The translations under genes and the position numbers were made by a program. A model generated the notes under the pieces. That model did not search any database. It was not told the DNA's origin and saw nothing but the letters and a program-made list of their open reading frames with translations. From Streptococcus infantis SK970 (GTDB lineage Bacteria; Bacillota; Bacilli; Lactobacillales; Streptococcaceae), in the NCBI GenBank assembly GCA_000223255.2, contig AFUT01000003.1:62001-126000 (forward strand): DNA of 64,000 nucleotides. The letters run 5' to 3'. This document shows, piece after piece, positions 57,165-64,000 of the stretch (position 1 is the stretch's first letter; each line of letters starts with the position of its first letter).

Positions 57165-58861
57165 TTAATCGAATTGAGCTTGAACAAAGGCTAGAGCGCC
57201 TTTTCCATCACGAGTCAATTTAATGTATTGTGCTCCTTCTGTCTTAGCGAGTTTGATACCTAATTTATCTGTTTCAGCTTTCATATCTTCGAAGTTAGAA
57301 GCAACTTGTGGAGCCAAGATAACCAGATCAAACTCTGGTAACATTTCACGGTGGGCTCCATAGCCACCTGCTGCAGCTTTAACTGGAACTTTATACTCTT
57401 CTGCTGCTTTATTCAAAGAATTGGCAAGAAGACCACTTGTTCCTCCACCCGCACAAAGAACCAATACGTTTGTTTCTTTTGTGATATTATTTTGAACTGG
57501 TTCACCTTCAACACCAGCTTTTTCAAGAATAGCATCTGCTTTTGCAGTGTTAAAGTTTGCAGCAACTTTTTCTTTCAAGCTATCGTTTGATTTACCTGAA
57601 CGTTCTTCTTCAAGAATTTGTTCATCATAAACTTTAAGGAATGGGTAGTAAATGACTACGTCCACTACAATGAGTAATGCAGCAAGGATGAATGATAGAA
57701 GTTGGAAGTTAGTACCAAGGACTAGACCAAGTGGTGCTGGAGTTGTCCATGGTAGGTTAGCAGTAAATGAGTTCATTCCAAGTGTTTCGATAAAGAATTT
57801 GAAAATCCAAACGTTCGCAATTGGAGCAAAGATAAATGGAATGAAGAAGATTGGATTCAATACCAATGGAGCACCGAACAAGATTGGTTCGTTAACACCA
57901 AAGAATGTTGGAACTACAGATGCACGTCCGATTGCACGGTTACGTTTAGATTTTGTTAACCACATGAACATAAATGGAACAACAAGAGTCGCACCAGTAC
58001 CACCCATAGTAACGATAAACATTTGGGTACCTGAAGTAAGAATCTTATCAGCATGCATTCCTTGTTGAATCAAGTTCAAGTTTACTTCAGCATTTGCATA
58101 AGTAATAGCTGCGATAGCTGGTTCAACGATTGAAGGACCGTGGATCCCTACGAACCAGAAGAAGGCGAAGGCACCAAAGATGATTGTTATTCCAAGGTAA
58201 CCATCAGCAGCAGAGAAGAGAGGTGCAAAGAATTTACCAATTGATTCTGCAACACTTGCACCAACAAAATGGCGTGCAAGTAAGTCTAGAGCATAAAGAG
58301 AAACAACTGAAAGTGTGAAAGGAATAACGTCTTTAAAGACTTGTGAAATATTCGGTGGAACTTCGTCAGGCATGCGAATTGTCACATTGTTTTTCACACA
58401 GACTTTATAGATGCTTACTGTTACAAATGCAGCGAGAAAGGCTGAGAGCAAACCTTTAGTGCCTAAGAATCCAGTAGCAAAACCGTTCTCAATAGGGTCA
58501 GCAGCTAACATCAACAAACCAACAATAGCTGCCAATAGTGTTGACATGTAGTTGATTTGATTTGTTTTTCCATGCTACGGTTAACAGAGTCTGTTAACGA
58601 TTTTGCAGTTGTACCAGCAACCAAGACAGCTAGAATCCCCATTGAATAGCTATAAGGTTTCATCAATAGTGCCACTACATCATCTGACCACTGGAATCCC
58701 CATGAATTAGGCACAAAGGCAATCAAGATAAAAATACTTGAGAATAGAATGACTGGCATTCCTGCGATAAATCCATCACGAATAGCACGAAGATAGATAT
58801 TACGAGATAGTTTTTCAAAGAAAGGTTTTCCTTTCTCGATAAAGGCAATTAACTTATTCAT
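57165..58861 (-). pseudogene. lacE: Lactose PTS EIICB gene with one-base frameshift
   Basis: The frame from ATG 58861 ([19 protein letters not shown]) breaks after RSMEKQ, where an A run (58565-58569) is one base short. With one more A it reads [19 protein letters not shown] and continues to the stop at 57165. The repaired protein is 565 aa. The EIIC membrane domain (about 1-410) carries lactose; the EIIB domain has the phosphorylated Cys, C470, in [15 protein letters not shown]. Loss of lacE would make the rest of the intact operon useless, which argues for a sequence error. It overlaps lacF by one base. Confidence 0.92.
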
Positions 58862-59178
58862 TATTTAGCTCCTCTTTTATAAAGTTCAATTAAATGATGC
58901 ATCAAATCTTTTAGCAAGATTGTGGTCATCAAATGGTCTTGTCCATGCATCATAGTCACGCTATAAGCCAAATCGTCACCCGATGCTTCCTTGCTTAATA
59001 GACTTGTTTGTGCGTGATGGGCTTCAGCGATGCAAGATCCAGCTTCCTCAACTAGGCTATCTGCTTTTGCAAAATCACCAGCTTCTGCAGCTTTTAGAGC
59101 TTCTAAGAGTTTTGAACGAGCATCGCCAGCATAGGCAACAATCTCAAAACCTAACAATGTTACTTCTTCTCTATTCAT
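58861..59178 (-). CDS. lacF: Lactose PTS EIIA
   Basis: A 105-aa EIIA of the lactose/cellobiose family that passes phosphate from HPr to LacE. H78 ([11 protein letters not shown]) is the phosphorylated residue and D81 the metal ligand, at the same numbers as in the well-studied family member. It forms a helical trimer. It overlaps lacE by one base and begins 34 bases after lacT. Confidence 0.95.
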   Translation of the reverse strand: MNREEVTLLGFEIVAYAGDARSKLLEALKAAEAGDFAKADSLVEEAGSCIAEAHHAQTSLLSKEASGDDLAYSVTMMHGQDHLMTTILLKDLMHHLIELYKRGAK

Positions 59179-59212
59179 GATAGATTTCTCCTTATAATTT
59201 TTTTAATAAATA

Positions 59213-60049
59213 TTATGACAATAAACGTTGAATATGTAGAACAAGGTAAACTCGTTCACTCTTATAAAGGTCAACACCCGTTTCCTGTGCAATAACTTCA
59301 TAAATTTTACTACCAATTTCGAATGCTATCGGATAGGTATTTTTTATATGTTTCTCCATATCAAGCAAGGATTGATTATCATCCCGACTTCGATCAAGGT
59401 AATCCAAGAAATAATTTAGATGAATCATAAAACGGTCGTAGAAATTATTATTTTCAGGGGTTCGCTGGATTTTATAACTCTTCAAAACGCTTTCGACCCT
59501 CTTTAAAATTTCCTTTCTCTTATCAATCGACTCAACAACTTCAACTTCATTCTCACCTTCGGCGTTGATGAAATGATAAGCGATACGAATGATTTCGTCT
59601 TCAGGAAAATTTTTTGTCAGTTTTTGACGATAAATTTCAAAAGCTTCTTGTGCAATTTGAAAAGCGATAGGATATTTAGCAGAAATGTCAGGCAAGTTAC
59701 TATCCTTATAGCGTCCTTGGCTAATAGCTTGATAAGAACAATAGATATGATCAGTTAAGGTTACGTAGAGATACTCTTGAACAGGATATTGATATTTTTT
59801 TGAAAGGTTATCTATAATCTCATAAGTAACCGTAATAAAATCAAGTGGAACATCTTTAAGTAAAGCCATGAAATTTTCTCGAGATTCCTCGTTTTTCATT
59901 CGAAAGATTTTTTCAACTTGATCCTCAGAAATTAAATCTCCCTTCTTTTTACCAAAGGCAATTCCTTTTCCAATAACTACGAGTTCCTCGCCATCACCGT
60001 TCCGTACAAGAGAAACATTATGGTTCATTGGATTTAATATCCGATACAT
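59213..60049 (-). CDS. lacT: BglG-family transcriptional antiterminator LacT
   Basis: A 278-aa RNA-binding antiterminator. The N-terminal CAT domain (1-55, ILNPMNHNVSLVRN, VVIGKGIAFGKKKGD) binds a RAT hairpin. Two PTS-regulation domains follow (about 65-165 and 170-278), with conserved His in LYVTLTDHIY, IRIAYHFINAEGENE, FMIHLNYFLDYL and YLVLHIQRL. Phosphorylation by the PTS sets activity. The frame extends to 60142, but AAGGAGG precedes ATG 60049. Its own leader contains the RAT/terminator pair, so it probably controls read-through into lacT-lacF-lacE-lacG. Confidence 0.94.
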   Translation of the reverse strand: MYRILNPMNHNVSLVRNGDGEELVVIGKGIAFGKKKGDLISEDQVEKIFRMKNEESRENFMALLKDVPLDFITVTYEIIDNLSKKYQYPVQEYLYVTLTDHIYCSYQAISQGRYKDSNLPDISAKYPIAFQIAQEAFEIYRQKLTKNFPEDEIIRIAYHFINAEGENEVEVVESIDKRKEILKRVESVLKSYKIQRTPENNNFYDRFMIHLNYFLDYLDRSRDDNQSLLDMEKHIKNTYPIAFEIGSKIYEVIAQETGVDLYKSERVYLVLHIQRLLS

Positions 60050-60092
60050 GATGACCTCCTTATCTTTCCATTTAAGATTATGAGTATAAAAA

Positions 60093-60168
60093 ATGACCAC
60101 AAATGAACTCAGAAAATTTACCTCTGAGTCATCTGTGATCATGCCTAATATTATTTAGTAACACTCAC
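60093..60168 (-). promoter_or_regulatory. LacT-responsive antiterminator and terminator in the lacT leader
   Basis: On the - strand RNA a RAT-like element spans about 60135-60168 with the core GTTACT...AGGCA. Its 3' side overlaps a long terminator hairpin (60093-60142) of about 20 bp, with one mismatch and a bulge, followed by six T. The two structures share bases and exclude each other, the classic BglG-type antitermination layout. Confidence 0.82.
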
Positions 60169-60189
60169 TTTGTATTAACTTGTGATTTA

Positions 60190-60226
60190 AGTATAGCACA
60201 AGATTTTTATTTTGTAAACCTTTACA
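60190..60226 (-). promoter_or_regulatory. Internal lacT promoter with a cre-like site
   Basis: On the - strand -35 TTTACA (60213-60218), 17-base spacer, extended -10 TGCTATACT (TATACT 60190-60195). The palindrome TGTAAAGGTTTACA (60213-60226) covers the -35 and differs from an ideal CcpA cre at the centre. This gives lacTFEG a promoter separate from lacABCD, with likely glucose repression. Confidence 0.75.
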
Positions 60227-60282
60227 TACAACTTTTTTAAAAGTTTTTTAGCTAGGTTTTAGGACATAAAAGGAGGGGAAAT

Positions 60283-61263
60283 TTAGACACGTTCGGTCCA
60301 TGAAGTTGCTGTTGTTTTAAGAACCTTGTTGAGTTCGTCAATGTTCTCAAATCCAGTTGTACGCAACCACTCACGAGCTGCTGCTTCACCGTCTTTGATG
60401 TAGGCTTCAACTGATCCAGCCCATGTTGCACGTCCACAAAGAACGCCGTTGAAGTTTGCGCCTGATTCGTGGGCAAAGACAAGAGTTTCTTGGAAGAGTT
60501 TAGCGGATACACCTGCACTCAAGTAGATGTAAGGAAGGTTAGTAGCTTCGTCTTGTGCTTTGAAGAAAGCAGCTGCTTCTTCACGTGTATGAACGATTTC
60601 TCCATCACCAAAGCCTTCAACGTATTTCACGTTAACTGGAACTTCTACTTTCAAGACATCAATGTTGAAACGTGGGTCTGAGAAGACCTTCATAGCACCG
60701 ATAACCTTATGTGGTTTTACTTTAGCGTATTCTGCAGAACCTGCATCAGCAATCTTTTCATCGTAAGCCAAGATTTCAAGGAAGAATGGAATGTCTTCAC
60801 CCACACACTCAGAACCAATACGTTCAATGTATGCTTGTTTTTGTTGGTTAAGTTCGTCAGAGCTATCTACGTCATAGTAAAGCAAGAATTTAACGGCATC
60901 TGCACCTTGTTCCTTGATACGTTTTGCAGACCAAACGTCCAAGCAGTCTGGCAAGCGTTTTGTACTTGTTGTATCGTATCCTGTTTTTTCATAAGCAAGG
61001 AGAAGACCTGCATTTGGATCAAGAGCTTTTGTAGCTGGAAGTCCGTACTCAGGGTCAAGTAGCATTGATGAAGCGTATTTAGTCAATTCATCTGCTACCA
61101 AAACTTTGAGTTCTTCCATTTGAGCTACTGTAGGCTCTTCTGTTTGGTATTGAGCCATAAGGCGTTTCAAAGCACCACGTTGGTCAAATGCAAGAGCTGA
61201 GATGATTCCATTTTCATCTGAGAGTTTTTTCAAACAAGCACGTTTATTTTCTGTTAAAGTCAT
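60283..61263 (-). CDS. lacD: Tagatose 1,6-diphosphate aldolase
   Basis: A 326-aa class I (Schiff-base) aldolase that splits tagatose-1,6-bisphosphate to glyceraldehyde-3-phosphate and DHAP. Typical segments are [31 protein letters not shown] with the Schiff-base Lys, [16 protein letters not shown] and GVLCGRATW. It starts 1 base after lacC. The bases downstream of it hold the internal lacT promoter. In other streptococci a second LacD can act in regulation; nothing here shows that. Confidence 0.95.
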   Translation of the reverse strand: MTLTENKRACLKKLSDENGIISALAFDQRGALKRLMAQYQTEEPTVAQMEELKVLVADELTKYASSMLLDPEYGLPATKALDPNAGLLLAYEKTGYDTTSTKRLPDCLDVWSAKRIKEQGADAVKFLLYYDVDSSDELNQQKQAYIERIGSECVGEDIPFFLEILAYDEKIADAGSAEYAKVKPHKVIGAMKVFSDPRFNIDVLKVEVPVNVKYVEGFGDGEIVHTREEAAAFFKAQDEATNLPYIYLSAGVSAKLFQETLVFAHESGANFNGVLCGRATWAGSVEAYIKDGEAAAREWLRTTGFENIDELNKVLKTTATSWTERV

Positions 61264-61264
61264 T

Positions 61265-62194
61265 TTATACCTCTTTCACAATTAATTGGTCAAATAAATT
61301 TTGATAGTTAGCCATATTGACATGACCGGTCATTTTTTCTTGAGCATTTAGCATACCAAGAACATTCGCCTTAGTCAACAATTCTTGATCAGATTCTTTA
61401 TGGAAAAGACCTGATGCAATACCTGCTACAGTAGAATCGCCAGAACCTACTGGATTTACTACTTGAATTCTTGGAATATCTACTTTGTAGAAAGTGTTAC
61501 CGTGTTTAGCGAATGCTCCGTTAGCACCTAATGAAACGATAATCCACTCGATTCCATCAAATAGTGGTTCTTGAAGGACTTCTTTTAATTCATCCAAATC
61601 TTTAGAAATTTCTCTTCCTAAAAGTTGAGATAATTCTTCATTATTTGGTTTGATGACTGTTGGTTTATGTGGAAACTCAAGAACAGCCTGAAGTGCAGCG
61701 CCTGAACAGTCCAATACAACAGGTTTCCCAGCATGATTCGCAAGTTCAACTAAACTAGCATAATAATCCACTGGAAGTCCTGCTGGTAGACTACCTGAAA
61801 TGGCCACTACGTCTACAGTCTCTAAAAGTTCTTTGAAATGAGCCAAGAAATCTTGACCTTCTTTTTCTTGAACCTCAGGTCCTTTCTCAAGAATTTCTGT
61901 TTGGTTTTCTCCATGTAGAATTGCGATACAGTTACGGGTTTCACCTTGAATTGAGAAGAAACGTTTGCTTACTTTATCATCAATATTTTCTACAAGAAAT
62001 TCTCCAAGTTTACCACCGACAAGTCCTGTTGCGACTACGGAGTCACCAAATTCTGAAAGGACACGAGTAACGTTAAGACCTTTACCACCAGCCGTTTTAG
62101 TTATATCTACAACACGGTTGACAGTGTCAATTTTCAATTCATCCAAAGGATAGGAAATATCAATGGATGGGTTCATTGTGACTGTTAAAATCAT
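61265..62194 (-). CDS. lacC: Tagatose-6-phosphate kinase
   Basis: A 309-aa PfkB-family kinase that phosphorylates tagatose-6-phosphate at C1. The PfkB start is [14 protein letters not shown], with [11 protein letters not shown] near residue 40 and the C-terminal signature [16 protein letters not shown] containing the catalytic Asp. Ten bases separate it from lacB and one base from lacD, so lacBCD are co-translated. Confidence 0.95.
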   Translation of the reverse strand: MILTVTMNPSIDISYPLDELKIDTVNRVVDITKTAGGKGLNVTRVLSEFGDSVVATGLVGGKLGEFLVENIDDKVSKRFFSIQGETRNCIAILHGENQTEILEKGPEVQEKEGQDFLAHFKELLETVDVVAISGSLPAGLPVDYYASLVELANHAGKPVVLDCSGAALQAVLEFPHKPTVIKPNNEELSQLLGREISKDLDELKEVLQEPLFDGIEWIIVSLGANGAFAKHGNTFYKVDIPRIQVVNPVGSGDSTVAGIASGLFHKESDQELLTKANVLGMLNAQEKMTGHVNMANYQNLFDQLIVKEV

Positions 62195-62204
62195 AAGTCA
62201 CCTC

Positions 62205-62720
62205 TTAGTCGTGGTATTCACCACGATCCCATTTTTCAAGGAACTCTGTAAAGAAATTGGCATCAGTTTGATGATCGTTATGAGTTTCAACGTGTTGGAT
62301 TTTAGCGATCAATTTTTTGTTTTCTTCTGATGGTTTGTATTCAGCGTTGATGAAAGCTTCAATGATATCACACATGAGCAATTCACCAGTGATTTTACCA
62401 CCAAATCCGATTACGTTGGCATTCAATTGTTCTTTTGCATATAGAGCTGTTGTCATATCGCGAACCAAAGCAGAACGAACACCAGGAACCTTGTTAACAG
62501 CATTATTGATACCTACACCAGTACCGCAGATACATACACCAAGATCAGCTTGGCCACTAACTACTGCTTCACCAACTTTTTTACCAAAGATAGGGTAGTG
62601 GGTACGAGCATGGTCATAAGTACCAAAGTCGATAACTTCATGTCCTTTTGATTTCAAAAATTCTGAAACAGCCATTTTTTCATTTGTTACGATGTGGTCA
62701 CATCCGATTGCAATTCTCAT
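62205..62720 (-). CDS. lacB: Galactose-6-phosphate isomerase subunit LacB
   Basis: A 171-aa RpiB-family protein. With LacA it forms the heteromeric isomerase that converts galactose-6-phosphate to tagatose-6-phosphate. Family motifs are [33 protein letters not shown] with the catalytic Cys, and [17 protein letters not shown] 148-base spacer with a BOX-type element separates it from lacA; GGAGGGAAT precedes the start. Confidence 0.95.
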   Translation of the reverse strand: MRIAIGCDHIVTNEKMAVSEFLKSKGHEVIDFGTYDHARTHYPIFGKKVGEAVVSGQADLGVCICGTGVGINNAVNKVPGVRSALVRDMTTALYAKEQLNANVIGFGGKITGELLMCDIIEAFINAEYKPSEENKKLIAKIQHVETHNDHQTDANFFTEFLEKWDRGEYHD

Positions 62721-62763
62721 TAGTTATTCCCTCCGATTAATTGTATAAATCTAATATCATTTA

Positions 62764-62870
62764 TCCTAACTCAAGAAAAATCAAGATTAGCTTAGGAAGC
62801 GAGCTGCGAGCATAACTGAGGTTAGCTAAAGTGAGCTGACGACAGATTATCTTGATTTTTGAAGAGTATT
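62764..62870 (-). repeat. BOX-type repeat element between lacA and lacB
   Basis: Read on the - strand it starts ATACTCTTCAAAAATC, has a central CGTCAGC and ends GCTTCCTAAG ... CTTGATTTTTCTTGAGT. These match the ends of boxA and boxC in pneumococcal BOX elements. The boxB core is missing. The arms AAAAATCAAGAT and ATCTTGATTTTT pair, so the transcript folds into a long stem. The element starts right at the lacA stop codon. Confidence 0.72.
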
Positions 62871-63294
62871 AGCACATTTTGTTCAACATGTCGACACGGA
62901 TTTGGTGACGACCGCCATCGTATTTACCATTTACAAAGCCTTTAGCAATGTTTTTAGCCAATTCATCACCAACAAGTTGAGCACCCATCGTAATCATACG
63001 TGAGTTGTTGTGACCGCGAGTCATATAAGCTGAACGTTCATCAGATACTTCTGCAGCAACCATTCCTTTGATTTTAGTAGCAACCATAAATGGACCTGCA
63101 CCATAAGCATCAATGACGATACCAAGGTTTTGTTCTTCTTTCTTAACTTCTTCCGCAACTGCTAGAGTTACATCAACAAAGTCTTGACCTTCTGCTGTAA
63201 CATCCACTACGTGGAAGTTTTCTTTTTCCAAGAAGTCTTTTACAACTTCTTTCAATCTTAAACCTGCAGCATCTGCACCAATAACAATAGCCAT
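62869..63294 (-). CDS. lacA: Galactose-6-phosphate isomerase subunit LacA
   Basis: A 141-aa RpiB-family subunit partnering LacB. Its start [20 protein letters not shown] is typical, and [19 protein letters not shown] corresponds to the substrate-binding region. LacA lacks the catalytic Cys loop that LacB keeps, as expected for this heteromeric enzyme. AAAAGGAG precedes ATG 63294. It is the first gene behind the main lac promoter, followed by the BOX element. Confidence 0.95.
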   Translation of the reverse strand: MAIVIGADAAGLRLKEVVKDFLEKENFHVVDVTAEGQDFVDVTLAVAEEVKKEEQNLGIVIDAYGAGPFMVATKIKGMVAAEVSDERSAYMTRGHNNSRMITMGAQLVGDELAKNIAKGFVNGKYDGGRHQIRVDMLNKMC

Positions 63295-63464
63295 ATTGTA
63301 TACTCCTTTTTATAATAGACCAGTAAAACTTTCTGATTCTAGCCTAAAATAGACTTTTCTCAAATAGTTACTAGTAGTTTTGTTGACAATAATTTAAATT
63401 AAGAACAAATATCTTATTCGTTTCTTAATAAGCTTTTTTCAGAGAAAAGCAAGAACTGTAATCT

Positions 63465-63528
63465 TGTTAAAATAAACACAAATTGTTCTCTATAAACATA
63501 ATATACTACTATTAGTTGGAGAAGTCAA
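63465..63528 (-). promoter_or_regulatory. Main lac promoter with two LacR-operator-like repeats
   Basis: On the - strand -35 TTGACT (63523-63528), 17-base spacer, -10 TATATT (63500-63505). TGTTTATAGAGAACA (63484-63498) overlaps the expected start of transcription, and TGTTTATTTTAACA (63465-63478) lies about 20 bases downstream. Both are TGTTTA...AACA palindromes, a form that would suit a DeoR-family repressor such as LacR. A leader of about 200 bases follows before lacA. Confidence 0.65.
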
Positions 63529-63555
63529 CAATTTATGTTTGTTTTTGTTTATTTT

Positions 63556-64000
63556 TTATAAAATCTTGATATCAAATCCAAGCTGATCAAAATTACCAGG
63601 TTTCAAAATTTTAACATCTTTCTTATCTTCCAGTCTATCTCCTTCTTCTATTGAAGTAGACAAACCTGACCATGGTTCCAATGCAATAAAAGGCCCTTTA
63701 TTAAGAGTTGACCATACGATTAAATTTGGAAACTCTTTAAATTGTAGTTTCAAACCTTTATCATGTTTTCGTGAACGCAAAGCTACTGTGCGAGATTCCA
63801 ACTCATCTAATGTCACAGCATCGTAGCTAAAGAAATCAAAATTTAAATCTAATTCTTTTTGATTATTTAACCAAGAACTTCTATCTTTGAAATCCAACAT
63901 TCCTGTTTCTGGGAAAGGTTTTGGAACTGTACATGTTTCTGGCTTTTCAAATTCAAGATAGTAATCTTCATATACCTCGTCATCTAGTAAGGGACAGTTA
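63556..64000 (-). CDS. lacX: Aldose 1-epimerase-like protein, LacX type (N terminus cut by window end)
   Basis: The C-terminal 148 residues of a galactose-mutarotase-family protein whose frame runs off the window at 64000 (DDEVYEDYYLEFEKPETC is near the cut). The last 115 residues contain ALRSRKHDKGLKLQF, FPNLIVWSTLNKGPFIALEP, with the conserved W-x-x-L of the family, and a DQLGFDI tail. Aldose epimerases convert alpha and beta sugar anomers. LacX, next to lac operons, is the closest known type. It precedes the lacA promoter on the same strand, so it is transcribed separately or reads through. Confidence 0.75.
   Translation of the reverse strand, partial: NCPLLDDEVYEDYYLEFEKPETCTVPKPFPETGMLDFKDRSSWLNNQKELDLNFDFFSYDAVTLDELESRTVALRSRKHDKGLKLQFKEFPNLIVWSTLNKGPFIALEPWSGLSTSIEEGDRLEDKKDVKILKPGNFDQLGFDIKIL

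Overview
The window is chromosomal DNA of a low-GC Gram-positive, a mitis-group Streptococcus. The evidence is the XerS/dif_SL recombination module, a choline-binding LytB-type glucosaminidase (implying choline-decorated teichoic acid), RexAB, MacP, the complete tagatose-6-phosphate lac operon and a BOX-type repeat. The sortase-anchored GH16 protein, the MucBP protein and other differences from the pneumococcal gene set I remember argue against S. pneumoniae itself; species cannot be settled from the sequence alone.

Layout. 1-2900: the end of an accessory element (unrecognised gene tail, a TnpC-like coiled-coil protein, an eight-module zinc-ribbon protein), ending in three degenerate 47-bp direct repeats next to the dif_SL site. 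2981-4051: xerS, with its promoter overlapping dif. 4136-11065: a frameshifted unknown gene, lplA, and a 2-oxoacid (acetoin/pyruvate) dehydrogenase operon acoA-acoB-acoC-pdhD. 11114-15657: ung-mutX-pyrC-MATE and a HAD phosphatase. 15658-25244: a surface and cell-envelope region: GH16 glucanase on a Thr-rich stalk, LytB, a glycosyltransferase-GtrA/phosphodiester-glycosidase/membrane operon, and a MucBP LPxTG protein. 25245-36416: YkgJ-type Cys protein, rexA/rexB, a HAD phosphatase, SemiSWEET, pcrA. 36538-42509: glmU-nudF-macP-mtnN, a GH25 lysozyme, popT (DUF368)-ybaK-phosphoglycerate mutase. 42648-48579: lysS, fhs, coaB-coaC-ECF S component, udk. 48701-54610: ptsHI and nrdHEF with paired NrdR boxes. 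54741-64000: lacR and, on the other strand, lacX(partial)/lacABCD-lacT-lacFEG.

Working together: galactose-6-phosphate made by LacFE and LacG is degraded by LacAB, LacC and LacD. Expression is shaped by LacR-like operators at the lacA promoter and by a second promoter with a cre-like site plus a LacT-responsive antiterminator in front of lacT. LplA lies directly downstream of the dehydrogenase operon, whose only lipoyl domain is on the E3 subunit. RexA and RexB form the AddAB-type recombination nuclease.

A caution runs through the whole window. Seven genes (unknown gene at 4136-4775, acoA, GT2-GtrA, rexB, a HAD phosphatase, the GH25 lysozyme, lacE) are each interrupted by single-base indels, and every one lies in, or can be repaired within, a short homopolymer. 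Adding or removing one base restores a full-length protein each time. This looks more like homopolymer sequencing error than gene decay. No tRNA, rRNA, CRISPR array or insertion sequence was recognised.
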